Shown here piece after piece: positions 9,514 to 18,029 of a stretch of DNA of 64,000 nt. The DNA is from Alphaproteobacteria bacterium. GTDB lineage: Bacteria; Pseudomonadota; Alphaproteobacteria; CALKHQ01. A model generated the notes under the pieces. That model was not told the DNA's origin. It saw only the letters and a list, made by a program, of their open reading frames with translations, and searched no databases. The position numbers and the translations under genes are program-made. Every line of letters starts with the position of its first letter. The stretch's first letter is position 1. The stretch lies in NCBI GenBank assembly GCA_041396705.1, contig JAWKYB010000011.1, forward strand, positions 62,001 to 126,000, written 5' to 3'.

Positions 9514-11202
9514 TCAGCCGGCGATCGCCACGTCGAGCAGCGCCGGCCGGCGCTGCGCCGTCACCGCCTCGATCGCCGCGTCCAGCGCCGGCGCCAGCGC
9601 CTCCGGCTGCTCCACCCGCCGCGCCCACGCCCGGCTCGCCTCCGCGGTCTTGGTGAAGTCCGGGCTCGGCGTCAGCGCGGTCAGCGGCATGCGGTTGGCG
9701 CGCACCGCATGGCCGTCGGGATAGAGTCCGGCGACCGAATGGCGGACGGCGCCCCACTCGCCGTTGTTCAGCACCACCGCCAGCACCGGCAGGCCGTAGG
9801 CCTCCATTGCCTGGTGGCAGGCGGTCGGATTGGCGAACATGTACGAGCCGTCGCCCATGGTCGCGACCACCAGCCGGTCGGGGTCGCCGAGCTTGAGGCC
9901 CATGGCGCAGGGCAGGCTCCAGCCCAGCCCGCCGGAATGCGGCTCCTGCCGCCAGGAATCGTGGTCTCGCAGGGTCAGGCTGTCCAGCGGGCAGCCCAGC
10001 TCCGACAGCACGGTCGCTCGGCGGCCGGCGATCGCCTGCGACAGGGTCGCGCCGCCGAAGGCCTTGGTCATCCGGCCGGACGGCGCCGGCCGGGCGGCGG
10101 CCGCTGTGCGCGCCCGGATCTCCTGGGTGCGCATGGCGATTGCGGCGTGGCGCATGTCGCGGGCGCCGTCGCCGTCCGCGGCGACGGCCGCCATCGCCTC
10201 GGCCAGCGCCGCCAGGCCTTCGGCCGTCTCGCAGGCGATGGCCAGGTCGGCGCGGAAGTTGCGCACGGGGAAGCGGGCGTAGAGCGGATCGGGGCCGAGC
10301 TGGATCACCGGCACGCCCGGCCGCGGCCCGTGCAGCTGCGGCGACCACGGCGCCAGGCTGTCGATCACCAGCACCGCGTCGGCCTCGGACAGCCACGGTT
10401 CGGGGTCGGCGCCGACGCACATCGGATGGTCGGTGGGCAGGCCAAGCGACACCGCCCAGTAGTGGCAGACGGGGATGACGAAGGCGTCGGCGATCCGCTG
10501 CAGCGCGGCAAAGCCGGCGGCGGACCCGGCGCCGCGCTGCGCGAAGATCAGCGGCCGGCTGGCGCGGGTCAGGATGTCCGCCGCCGCGGCGATGTCGGCG
10601 GTGCGCGGCCCGGTTTGCGCCGGGCGCATCGACGGCAGCGCGTCCAGCCCCTCTGTCGGGCACGCCTCGCACAGCGTCTCGCGCGGCAGGCTGAGATAGA
10701 CCGGCCCGCGCGGGGTCGAGTTGGCGATGGCGTGGGCGCGATCCAGCAGTTCGCCGACCTGTTCCGGGAAGCGCAGCTCGTAGTCCCACTTGCACGCCTC
10801 GCGCACCAGCGCGGTCTGGTCGCGCATCTCCTGGCCCCAGCCGATCGGCACCGTCCGGCTGCCGAACCGGCCGCGCTCGGTGGTCGGCGTGCGGCCGGAC
10901 ATCAGGATCATCGGCACCTGGTCGGTGGCGGCGTTGATCGTGCCGATGGCGCCGTTGGCCAGCCCCACATTGGTATGCAGCATCACCGCCGGGGTCTCGC
11001 CGGTGGCCAGGTACCAGCCCTGGGCCATGCCCAGCGCCACATGCTCGTGCGGCATCACCAGCGCGTCCGGCAGCGCCACGTCGCCGGCCGCCGCCTCGGC
11101 CAGCCCTTCGATGATCGGCGGAAAATCGGTGCCGGAATTGGCGAACACGACCCGAACGCCCAGCGCTTTCAGCCGGGCGAACACGGCGCCGCCGGCTGTC
11201 AT
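9514..11202 (-). CDS. Thiamine-diphosphate-dependent enzyme (acetolactate synthase / benzoylformate decarboxylase superfamily)
   Basis: 562 aa from the ATG at 11202; ATGs at 11217 and 11229 are alternatives. The three expected domains are present. The N-terminal Pyr domain has the ThDP-activating Glu in MPHEHVALG near residue 49. The central domain runs about 195-335. The C-terminal PP domain has the metal and ThDP motif GDGSYMFANP near 440, closed by the LNNGEW Asn pair. The family decarboxylates 2-oxo acids or joins them. It lies 145 bp upstream of the TRAP genes on the same strand, so it probably acts on the transported acid or its oxidation product. It lacks features that would fix it as IlvB. 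Confidence 0.85.
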   Translation of the reverse strand: MTAGGAVFARLKALGVRVVFANSGTDFPPIIEGLAEAAAGDVALPDALVMPHEHVALGMAQGWYLATGETPAVMLHTNVGLANGAIGTINAATDQVPMILMSGRTPTTERGRFGSRTVPIGWGQEMRDQTALVREACKWDYELRFPEQVGELLDRAHAIANSTPRGPVYLSLPRETLCEACPTEGLDALPSMRPAQTGPRTADIAAAADILTRASRPLIFAQRGAGSAAGFAALQRIADAFVIPVCHYWAVSLGLPTDHPMCVGADPEPWLSEADAVLVIDSLAPWSPQLHGPRPGVPVIQLGPDPLYARFPVRNFRADLAIACETAEGLAALAEAMAAVAADGDGARDMRHAAIAMRTQEIRARTAAAARPAPSGRMTKAFGGATLSQAIAGRRATVLSELGCPLDSLTLRDHDSWRQEPHSGGLGWSLPCAMGLKLGDPDRLVVATMGDGSYMFANPTACHQAMEAYGLPVLAVVLNNGEWGAVRHSVAGLYPDGHAVRANRMPLTALTPSPDFTKTAEASRAWARRVEQPEALAPALDAAIEAVTAQRRPALLDVAIAG

Positions 11203-11247
11203 GCGCCCATCTGCCATCCTGCCTGCCACCCCGCGTTCCGGTTGCCG

Positions 11248-11547
11248 TCAGTGGCCGCGCGGTCGGGCGCGCTGGACGTTCGGGTCGTTGCGCAAGGCCG
11301 CCGCCGATTCCGCACCGGTCACCTGCCCGTTCTCGAGCAGGTAGCCGCGGTCGGCGATGGCCAGCGACAGGCGCGCATCCTGCTCGACCGGGAGGACTCC
11401 CACTCCGGTCGCGCGAACATGCGCCAGCGCCTTGAACGGCTCGGCCGCCGGCAACGGCGACAGGCCGAGCGAGGGTTCGTCGAGCATCGGGATCTGCGGC
11501 GCCGCCGTCATGCCCCGGCCGATCGCCATCATCCGCCGCGCGCCGCC
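11248..11547 (-). pseudogene. Remnant of a branched-chain ABC transporter ATPase (livF-like)
   Basis: About 100 codons align with the C-terminal half of LivF-type ATPases: a weakened signature (GGARRMMAIGRGM), Walker B MLDEPSLGLSP, an altered H-loop (VLPVEQDARLSLAIADRGY) and a LENGQV end. Walker A and the whole N-terminal half are absent, and signature and core residues have changed, so this cannot be a working ATPase. The open frame extends to 11628 but that part is not family-like. It sits just upstream of the ThDP gene on the same strand and looks like what is left of a lost Liv operon. Confidence 0.7.
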
Positions 11548-11828
11548 GGGCATGGTGCGCGCCTCAAGCATGGCCGCCGTGCCAGGGCCGCCGGGTGTCG
11601 CCCGTCGGCCGGCGCGACGCCGGTCCATGGTCCTGCCGGCTGTGGCTGTGGTTATTCAATTCTTCGCACGCCGTCGGTATTCTCCCGAGCCGAAGTGTCC
11701 GGGAATGCCGCCGCAGCGGCCAGCGCGAATCGCGCGTTCCGCTATAACCGCATGCTATTGCGTGCCCGCGGCCCCGGCTGCCGACGGCGCGCGTTCCGCC
11801 GCGCCCACGGCGGCCGGTCGCCGCGCTG

Positions 11829-12767
11829 TTACCGGCTGGCGGCGGCCCGCTTGCGGTCGTCGGCCCGCCCGGTGGCGCTGTCGACATTCGCCGACTGGCC
11901 CTGAGCGGCGGCGATGGCGGCGCGATAGCGCGTCGGCGCCATGCCGAGGCGGGCGGCGAGGAAGCGGCTGAAATAGGCCGGGTCGGCGAAGCCGAGATCG
12001 AAGCCGATCTGGTGCACCGGCTGCGCGGTGTAGGCCAGCATGCGCTTGGCCTCGTCGACCAGCCGCTGGTGAATCAGCGCCTGCGCGGTGGCGCCGAGCT
12101 CCTGCCGGCAGATTCGGGTGAGGTGGGTCGGCGTCACCGCCAGCGCGCGGGCATAGGCCGCCACCGGCTCGTGCTGCGTGAAGCGGGTCTCGACCAGGGC
12201 CAGGAAGATTCGCGCCAGCCGCAGGGCCGGCCGCTCCGCCGCCGGCGGCCGCCGCGCGTCGTGCACGGCGCCGCGCGCGAACCACAGGCCGATCAGGCCG
12301 GCGAGGCCGCGCAGGGTCTCGGTGCGGAACGGCGCACCGCCGTCATATTCGCCGGCCACCTGCGCGAACAGGCCGCGCAGCGCCGCGTCGCCGCGGGTGT
12401 GGACCGGGCCGCGCAACGCCGTCCGCGCCGCCGAATCCACGCCGAGCGCCGCGTGCAGCACCTCAAGCGGCACGGTCACCACCCAGCCGCGGGTGCCGGG
12501 TTCGAAGGCGAAGCCGTGGATCGCCATGTTGGGAATGTACAGGGCGTGGCGCGGGCCGAGCGGTGTGCGCGCGCCCTCGACGTCGGCCCAGCCGCCGCCG
12601 TCCTGGAACCAGAAGAACTGCGCCAGCCGCGGATGCCGGTGCGGGCGGAAGCGCCAGTTATTGGCGACGCTGCGGGCGGCGATCGATTCGCAGTGCAGGA
12701 CGTCGGGCGGCGTCGCCGGCGCCGGGTCCGGGTCGCCGTAGAGCGCGAAAGCGGGTATCCGGATCAT
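11829..12767 (-). CDS. pobR: AraC-family transcriptional regulator, probable activator of pobA
   Basis: 312 aa. The N-terminal cupin-like sensor domain includes the HRHPRLAQFFWF segment near residue 45 and an APNMAIHGF-like strand. The C-terminal 100 residues form the two helix-turn-helix motifs of AraC proteins (AVTPTHLTRICRQELG and IGFDLGFADPAYFSRFLAARLG). The ATG at 12767 is chosen because upstream residues overlap the pobA promoter side. It is divergently transcribed from pobA across about 115 bp. AraC-type PobR activators of 4-hydroxybenzoate hydroxylase are known in other proteobacteria, so that role is inferred from arrangement and family. Confidence 0.85.
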   Translation of the reverse strand: MIRIPAFALYGDPDPAPATPPDVLHCESIAARSVANNWRFRPHRHPRLAQFFWFQDGGGWADVEGARTPLGPRHALYIPNMAIHGFAFEPGTRGWVVTVPLEVLHAALGVDSAARTALRGPVHTRGDAALRGLFAQVAGEYDGGAPFRTETLRGLAGLIGLWFARGAVHDARRPPAAERPALRLARIFLALVETRFTQHEPVAAYARALAVTPTHLTRICRQELGATAQALIHQRLVDEAKRMLAYTAQPVHQIGFDLGFADPAYFSRFLAARLGMAPTRYRAAIAAAQGQSANVDSATGRADDRKRAAASR

Positions 12768-12882
12768 GCGGGCATTGAGCCCGCAATGTCGGATCCGTGC
12801 AAGCATTGGGCACGCCGCTCCATTTGCAGCGCCGACTGCCGGGCTCATCTTCGCGCGGTTGACGCAAGACGGGGGCGGGCCG

Positions 12883-14055
12883 ATGCGGACCCAGGTTGCA
12901 ATCATCGGCGGCGGGCCGTCCGGCCTGCTGCTGGGCCAGATCCTGCACAATGCCGGCATCGAGAACGTGGTGCTGGAACGGCGCACGCGCGACTATGTGC
13001 TCGGCCGCATCCGCGCCGGCGTGCTGGAGCAGGGCACGGTCGACCTGCTGCGGTCGGCCGGCGTCGGCGGCCGGCTCGACCGCGAGGGGCTGGTCCATCG
13101 CGGCACCAACATCGCCTTCGGCGGCGCGCGCCATCGGGTCGATCTCGCCGGGCTGACCGGCGGCAGGACGGTGACCGTCTACGGCCAGACAGAGATCACC
13201 CACGACCTCTACGACGCCCGCGACGCCGCCGGGCTCACCACCGTCGACGAGGCTGAGGACGTCGCCATCCACGGCATCGAAGGCGACGCGCCGCGGGTCA
13301 GCTGGCACAAGGACGGCGCGCCGCATCATCTCGATTGCGACTTCGTCGCCGGCTGCGACGGCTTCCACGGCGTCAGCCGCACGACGATTCCGTCCGACGT
13401 GCTGAAGACCTACGAGATGGTCTATCCGTTCGCCTGGCTCGGTGTGCTGTCGCGCACGCCGCCTGCGTTCCACGAGGTGGTCTATTGCAGCCACGAGCGC
13501 GGCTTCGCACTGTGCTCGATGCGCAACCCGCAGCTCAGCCGCTATTACGTGCAGTGCGCCCTGGACGACGACGCGGCAATCTGGCCGGACGACCGCTTCT
13601 GGGCCGAGCTGAAGGCGCGGCTGCCGGAGGAGATGGTCGACGGCCTGGTCACCGGCCCGTCGATCGAGAAGTCGGTGGCGCCGCTGCGCTCGTTCGTCGC
13701 CGAGCCGCTGCGCTGGGGAAGGCTGTTCCTGGCCGGCGACGCCGGCCATATCGTACCGCCGACCGGGGCGAAGGGCCTCAACCTGGCGGCTTCCGACGTG
13801 CATTACCTGTCGGAGGGCCTGATCGCGCATTATCGCACCGGCGACGACGGCCTGCTCGATCGCTATTCCGACCGCGCGCTCGACCGCATCTGGAAGGCGG
13901 AGCGGTTCTCCTGGTCGATGACCACGATGATGCACAACATGCCCGGCGAGGGCGCGTTCGCCGGCCGCATCCGGCTGGCGGACCTCGGCTATCTGATGTC
14001 GTCGCAGGCGGCGATGACCGCGCTGGCGGAGAACTACGTCGGCCTGCCGTTCTGA
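12883..14055 (+). CDS. pobA: 4-hydroxybenzoate 3-monooxygenase
   Basis: 390-aa FAD-dependent aromatic hydroxylase, close to the usual 394. It converts 4-hydroxybenzoate to protocatechuate with NADPH and O2 in the cytosol. The FAD-binding GGGPSGLLLG is at residues 9-18, the second FAD motif AGDAGHIVPPTGAKGLNLA near 285, and the DG motif DCDFVAGCDGFHGVSR near 155. ERRTRDYVLGRIRAGVLEQG is characteristic of PobA. The ATG at 12883 has a GGGGGCGGG-rich leader rather than a strong ribosome site. The ring-cleavage genes for protocatechuate are not in the window. Confidence 0.95.
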   Translation: MRTQVAIIGGGPSGLLLGQILHNAGIENVVLERRTRDYVLGRIRAGVLEQGTVDLLRSAGVGGRLDREGLVHRGTNIAFGGARHRVDLAGLTGGRTVTVYGQTEITHDLYDARDAAGLTTVDEAEDVAIHGIEGDAPRVSWHKDGAPHHLDCDFVAGCDGFHGVSRTTIPSDVLKTYEMVYPFAWLGVLSRTPPAFHEVVYCSHERGFALCSMRNPQLSRYYVQCALDDDAAIWPDDRFWAELKARLPEEMVDGLVTGPSIEKSVAPLRSFVAEPLRWGRLFLAGDAGHIVPPTGAKGLNLAASDVHYLSEGLIAHYRTGDDGLLDRYSDRALDRIWKAERFSWSMTTMMHNMPGEGAFAGRIRLADLGYLMSSQAAMTALAENYVGLPF

Positions 14056-14072
14056 CCGGGCCGGCGGCCCGG
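14056..14072. terminator. Possible bidirectional terminator hairpin between pobA and the GntR gene
   Basis: A perfect 7-bp stem CCGGGCC-GGC-GGCCCGG starts one base after the pobA stop codon and precedes the end of the convergent regulator gene. No clear T tract follows in either direction, so it is a weak candidate for intrinsic termination and may only stabilise transcript ends. Confidence 0.35.
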
Positions 14073-14077
14073 CCCGC

Positions 14078-14743
14078 TCAGGCCAGGTCGGCGAACAGGC
14101 TGGCCCGCACCGATTCCAGGTGGGCGCGCATCGCCCGCTCCGCGTCCTCGGCGTTGCGGCGCAGCAGCGCGTCGACGATGGCGCCGTGCTCGGTGCAGTA
14201 GTACGTGCGGCGCGGTTCGGAGAAGGCCCGCCGCTTCAGGTCGAGCCAGCGGTTGCGCGTCCGCGCTTCGCCCATCAGCGCGCACAGGTGGACCAGCAGC
14301 TCGTTGTGCGAGGCGGCGAAGATGCGGCGGTGGAATTCGGCGTCCCAGGCCTCGAACGCCTCCATCGCCCGCGAGGCGCGGGCCGACGCCTCGGCCTCGG
14401 CGATCTGCTGCAGCTCGTCGCTGTTGGCATGGATCGTCGCCAGCGAGGCGGCGTGCGGCTCCAGCAGCAGGCGCACCTCCATCAGGTCGCGCGGGCTGAC
14501 GCCGACGATGCGCGCCATCAGGTCGCCGGCGGTCGCCGGTGGCGGCGCCTGCACATAGGTGCCGCTGCCGACCTGGCGGGTCAGCACGCCGTCCTCGGCC
14601 AGTGCGTTGATCGCCCGGCGCACGGTGTTGCGCGCGACGCCGAAGCGGCTGGCGAGGTCACGCTCCGGCGGTAGCCTGCGCCCGGCGCCTGCGCCGTCGA
14701 TCTCGTCGCGCAGCGTCGCTGCGATCTGTTTCCATTGCGTCAT
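14078..14743 (-). CDS. GntR-family transcriptional regulator, FadR/FCD subfamily
   Basis: 221 aa from the ATG at 14743 (MTQWKQ); an upstream in-frame start at 14806 would add 21 residues that do not look like part of the fold. The N-terminal winged helix has LPPERDLASRFGVARNTVRRAI near residue 25 and GVLTRQVGSGTYV as the wing. The C-terminal FCD domain shows the metal-binding pattern Asp in WDAEFHRRIF, His in SHNELL and later His in RAHLESV. Such proteins repress acid-catabolism operons until the ligand binds. It is divergent from the FAH/amidohydrolase/Liv cluster and probably controls it and itself. Confidence 0.88.
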   Translation of the reverse strand: MTQWKQIAATLRDEIDGAGAGRRLPPERDLASRFGVARNTVRRAINALAEDGVLTRQVGSGTYVQAPPPATAGDLMARIVGVSPRDLMEVRLLLEPHAASLATIHANSDELQQIAEAEASARASRAMEAFEAWDAEFHRRIFAASHNELLVHLCALMGEARTRNRWLDLKRRAFSEPRRTYYCTEHGAIVDALLRRNAEDAERAMRAHLESVRASLFADLA

Positions 14744-14787
14744 CGGCGGGCCCGGCTCCGTTGCGACCGCGGTGATCGCGTCAGACT

Positions 14788-14813
14788 TGATCCATTTCTG
14801 AACCAATTGTCAA
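14788..14813 (-). promoter_or_regulatory. Candidate promoter with repeated operator upstream of the FCD regulator
   Basis: On the minus strand a consensus -35 TTGACA lies at 14808-14813. Between it and the gene are two direct repeats exactly 11 bp apart, TGATCCATTTC (14788-14798) and TGAACCAATTG (14799-14809) as read on the plus strand. Each resembles half of the ATTGGATCCAAT-type operator described for the FCD protein VanR. The spacing of one helical turn suits side-by-side binding of the regulator to its own promoter. The -10 is weak. This is inference from sequence only. Confidence 0.4.
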
Positions 14814-15024
14814 CCCGGCGGTGCCGTGGCGTTGGCCTGGACCACGGCGGATAGGCGCGGCGGCACCTGCATTCCGGCGGGAAACAGCTTATTGCGACGC
14901 GATCGGCAGCCGGGCCGGTGCGAAAGGCCGACACGACGCGCAACGACCGGGTTGCGCCAGCGCTGCGTTTGGCTCAAGATGGACCGCAAATGGGCACAAG
15001 AAACTATACCAATGGAGGAAACCG

Positions 15025-15903
15025 GTGCGGCTCGCCACCGTCTCGATAGCCGGCGAGCGCCGGGTCGGCCTGGTCGACACCGCGGCCGGCAGCTTCGCGG
15101 CTTTCGACCTGCCGATGGCCGAGGCCGCGGCGGGCGTGCTGGCACTGGTCGAGCGCGGTGGCGACCTGCCGCGCCTGGGCACGCCGATGCCGCTCGCCCG
15201 TCTGACCCTGGAGGCACCGATCCCGCGGCCGCGCCGCAATATCTTCTGCGTCGGCAAGAACTACCACGAGCATGCGCTGGAATTTGCCCGCAGCGGATTC
15301 GATTCCAGCGCCGCCGCCGGCGAGGTGCCGGCCCATCCGATCATCTTCAGCAAGGTGCCGGAGACGGTGATCGCGCCCGGCGCGCCGATCCGCTTCGACC
15401 CGGCGGTGTCGACCGCGATCGACTACGAGGCCGAGCTGGCGGTGATCGTCGGCAAGGGCGGCCGCGGCATCAAGGCGGCCGACGCGCTCGACCACGTCTG
15501 GGGCTATACCGTCGTCAACGACGTCACCGCCCGCGACACCCAGCACCGGCACAGCCAGTGGCTGCTCGGCAAGTCGATGGACAGCTTCTGCCCGATGGGC
15601 CCGTTCGCCGTCACCCGCGACGAGATCGACCTGAGCGCGGCGGCGGTGCGCTGTTGGGTCAACGACGAGCTGCGCCAGGATTCGCACACCGGCCTGCTGA
15701 TCTTCGACGTGCCGACGCTGATCGAGACGATTTCCGCCGGCACCAGCCTGGTCCCGGGCGACATCATCGCCACCGGCACACCGCCCGGCGTCGGCATCGG
15801 CTTCAAGCCCCCGAAATACCTGGTCGACGGCGACACCGTGCGCATCGAGATCGCCGGCATCGGCGGCGAACTGGTCAACCCGGTCCGGCGGGAAGCGGCA
15901 TGA
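15025..15903 (+). CDS. Fumarylacetoacetate hydrolase (FAH) family protein
   Basis: 292 aa from a GTG at 15025 with a GGAGGA ribosome site at 15014-15019. After a 70-residue N-terminal cap the FAH core starts at RNIFCVGKNYHEH. The metal ligands are visible as the Asp/Glu cluster DYEAELAVIVG near residue 135 and the following VVNDVTARD. KSMDSFCPMGPF, TGTPPGVGIG and the HTGLLIF segments are family hallmarks. Members hydrolyse C-C bonds in acylpyruvates or isomerise or decarboxylate ring-cleavage products. First gene of a run of eight same-strand genes ending in an ABC transporter; it overlaps the next gene by 4 bp. Confidence 0.9.
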   Translation: MRLATVSIAGERRVGLVDTAAGSFAAFDLPMAEAAAGVLALVERGGDLPRLGTPMPLARLTLEAPIPRPRRNIFCVGKNYHEHALEFARSGFDSSAAAGEVPAHPIIFSKVPETVIAPGAPIRFDPAVSTAIDYEAELAVIVGKGGRGIKAADALDHVWGYTVVNDVTARDTQHRHSQWLLGKSMDSFCPMGPFAVTRDEIDLSAAAVRCWVNDELRQDSHTGLLIFDVPTLIETISAGTSLVPGDIIATGTPPGVGIGFKPPKYLVDGDTVRIEIAGIGGELVNPVRREAA

Positions 15904-16676
15904 CCGACGTCGCGGTGGGGCGCATCCGGGTCGAGGTCGCCGGCGACGGGCCGGCGGTGATGATGGTGCACGGGCTGGGCGGCTCGTCGAACAGCTTCCA
16001 GACGCTGATGGAGGCCCTCGGCGGCCGGCGCGTGGTGCGGCCCGACGTGCCGGGCTCCGCCCGCTCGCCGCGGCCGGCCGGCCAGCCGGATCTGGCCGGG
16101 CTGGCATCGGCGCTGGTCGACCTGGCCGGCACGCTCGGCATCGAGGCGATGCACCTGGTCGGCCACAGCATGGGCACCCTGGTCTGCCAGCACATGGCCG
16201 CGCTGCGCCCGGCGCTGGTCCGTTCGCTGGTGCTGTTCGGGCCGATCCTGGCACCGCCGGATGCCGCCCGCGAGCGGCTGGCCGACCGCGCCGCCGCCGC
16301 CCGCCGCGACGGCATGGCGGCGATCGCCGAGGCGGTCTCCGCCGCCGGCGTGGCCGGGGCGACCCGCAGCGACAACCCGCTGGCGGTGGCCTACATCCGC
16401 GAATCCCATATGCGCCAGTGCCCCGAGGACTTCGCCTGGTCGTGCGAGGCGCTGGCCCGGGCCGAGGCGGCCGACCACCGCCGCATCGCCTGTCCGACGC
16501 TGCTGGTCACCGGCGACGAGGACGCGATCGCGCCGCCGACGATGGCGCAGGCGCTGGCCGAGCGCGTCGCGGGCGCGCGCACGCGGGTGCTGGACCGCTG
16601 CGGCCACTGGCCGACGATCGAGAAACCATCGGCTTGCCGCGAGGCCTTGCGGGAGGCACTCTCGCAGGCGTCCTAG
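15900..16676 (+). CDS. Alpha/beta hydrolase
   Basis: 258 aa, start ATG overlapping the FAH stop (ATGA). The oxyanion strand VMMVHGLGGSS is near residue 20, the nucleophile elbow GHSMGT near 89 (Ser), the acidic residue in TGDEDAIAPP near 208 and the catalytic His in DRCGHWPTIEKP near 236, so the full triad is present. The fold and length fit esterases, enol-lactone hydrolases and C-C hydrolases of aromatic degradation. With the FAH protein and an amidohydrolase in the same operon it probably opens or cleaves an ester, lactone or dione intermediate. Substrate not known. Confidence 0.88.
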   Translation: MTDVAVGRIRVEVAGDGPAVMMVHGLGGSSNSFQTLMEALGGRRVVRPDVPGSARSPRPAGQPDLAGLASALVDLAGTLGIEAMHLVGHSMGTLVCQHMAALRPALVRSLVLFGPILAPPDAARERLADRAAAARRDGMAAIAEAVSAAGVAGATRSDNPLAVAYIRESHMRQCPEDFAWSCEALARAEAADHRRIACPTLLVTGDEDAIAPPTMAQALAERVAGARTRVLDRCGHWPTIEKPSACREALREALSQAS

Positions 16677-16732
16677 GCCCCGCGGAAGAGGGCCGGGCTG
16701 CAAGCCGGGGCATGTGAGGAGGAGTACGCGCG

Positions 16733-18022
16733 ATGGCCGAATCCGCGGTGTTGTTCACCAATGTGCGCATCCTCGACGGGTCGGGCGATTTCCCGTTCAC
16801 CGGCGAGGTGCTGGTCCAGGGCAACCGCATCAAGCAGGTCACCCGCGGCGGCGGCGGCCGCTTCTCGTCGCCGTCGGGCCAATACGCCACCATCGACGGC
16901 ATGGGCGCGACGCTGATGCCGGGCATGGTCGAGGCGCACCTGCACCTGTCGTGGAACAACGCCTCCACCCTGGAGGCGATCCAGCGCATGCCGCCCGAGG
17001 AGCACGTGCTGCACGCCGCCGACATGGCCAAGGTGGTGCTGGATGCCGGCTTCACCTCCGGCGTCGGCGCAGCCGCCGCCAAGCCGCGGCTCGACGTCGT
17101 CATCCGCAACGCCATCGACAAGGGCCAGATCCCGGGCCCGCGCTATCGCGCCGCCGGGCCGGAGATCGCCACGCTGGGCGGGCTGGGCGATACCTCGCCG
17201 CCGCACATGGAGTTCCCCGAGCTCAGCTTCGGCATGGTCGTCTCCGGGCCGGAGGAGATGCGCCGGACCGTTCGCCAGCTGATCAAGTACGATGTCGACG
17301 TGCTCAAGCTGAACATCTCCGGCGAGGACATCACCGGCGTTCTGGCCGAGGAAACGCCGATGGCCGACGAGGAGGTCGCGATGGCCTGCGTCGAGGCCCG
17401 GCGCCGCGGCAAGATGGTGGCCGCGCACGCCCGCTCAGCGGAATCGGTGAAGCTGTGCGTCCGCCACGGCATCCGCAACATCTACCACGCCTCGTTCGCC
17501 GACGAGGAGGCGCTGGACATGCTGGAGGCGGCGAAGGAGCACCATTTCGTCGCCCCCGGCCTCGCCTGGCTGATCGGCACCGCGCGCCACGCCGGCAAGT
17601 TCGGCATCGAGCCCGGCACGCCGCTGACCATCGCCTATGAGCGCGAGCTCGAGGCCGCCATCGACACCATGAAGAAGATGCACCGGCGCGGCATCCGGGT
17701 GTGCATCGGCGGCGACTACGGCTTCGCCTGGACGCCGCAGGGCACCAACGCCAAGGACCTGGAGTATTTCGTCGACCTGCTCGGCTTCTCGCCGATGGAA
17801 GCGCTCATCGCCGCCACCCGCCACGGCGGCGAGATGATGGGCCTGGGCAACCTCGGCATGATCCGCGAGGGCTATCTGGCCGACATGATCCTGGTCGACG
17901 GCGATCCGGTCGCCAACATCCGGCTGCTGCAGGACAGGAACCGGATCCTGGCGATCATGAAGGACGGCCGCTTCCACAAGGAGCCGCGGATGTCCGAGCA
18001 GCGCCGCCGCCTGATCGCCTGA
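16733..18022 (+). CDS. Amidohydrolase family protein (imidazolonepropionase-like)
   Basis: 429 aa. An N-terminal composite sheet is followed by a TIM-barrel amidohydrolase domain. Metal-site residues are visible in order: H-x-H in VEAHLHLSW near residue 66, a Lys that may be carbamylated in VDVLKLNISG, His in AAHARS, His in IYHASF and Asp in IGGDYGF. The C-terminal EGYLADMILVDGDP closes the sheet domain as in related hydrolases. It would hydrolyse an amide or cyclic amide bond. A GAGGAG ribosome site precedes the ATG at 16733. The Liv permease gene begins 7 bp after its stop, tying it to the transporter. Confidence 0.9.
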   Translation: MAESAVLFTNVRILDGSGDFPFTGEVLVQGNRIKQVTRGGGGRFSSPSGQYATIDGMGATLMPGMVEAHLHLSWNNASTLEAIQRMPPEEHVLHAADMAKVVLDAGFTSGVGAAAAKPRLDVVIRNAIDKGQIPGPRYRAAGPEIATLGGLGDTSPPHMEFPELSFGMVVSGPEEMRRTVRQLIKYDVDVLKLNISGEDITGVLAEETPMADEEVAMACVEARRRGKMVAAHARSAESVKLCVRHGIRNIYHASFADEEALDMLEAAKEHHFVAPGLAWLIGTARHAGKFGIEPGTPLTIAYERELEAAIDTMKKMHRRGIRVCIGGDYGFAWTPQGTNAKDLEYFVDLLGFSPMEALIAATRHGGEMMGLGNLGMIREGYLADMILVDGDPVANIRLLQDRNRILAIMKDGRFHKEPRMSEQRRRLIA

Positions 18023-18029
18023 GCGGGCG

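Noticed and set aside
9514..11202. Assignment of the ThDP enzyme as acetolactate synthase IlvB
   Set aside because: No IlvN subunit gene follows and the operon carries a TRAP transporter. The motifs seen are common to the whole ThDP superfamily.
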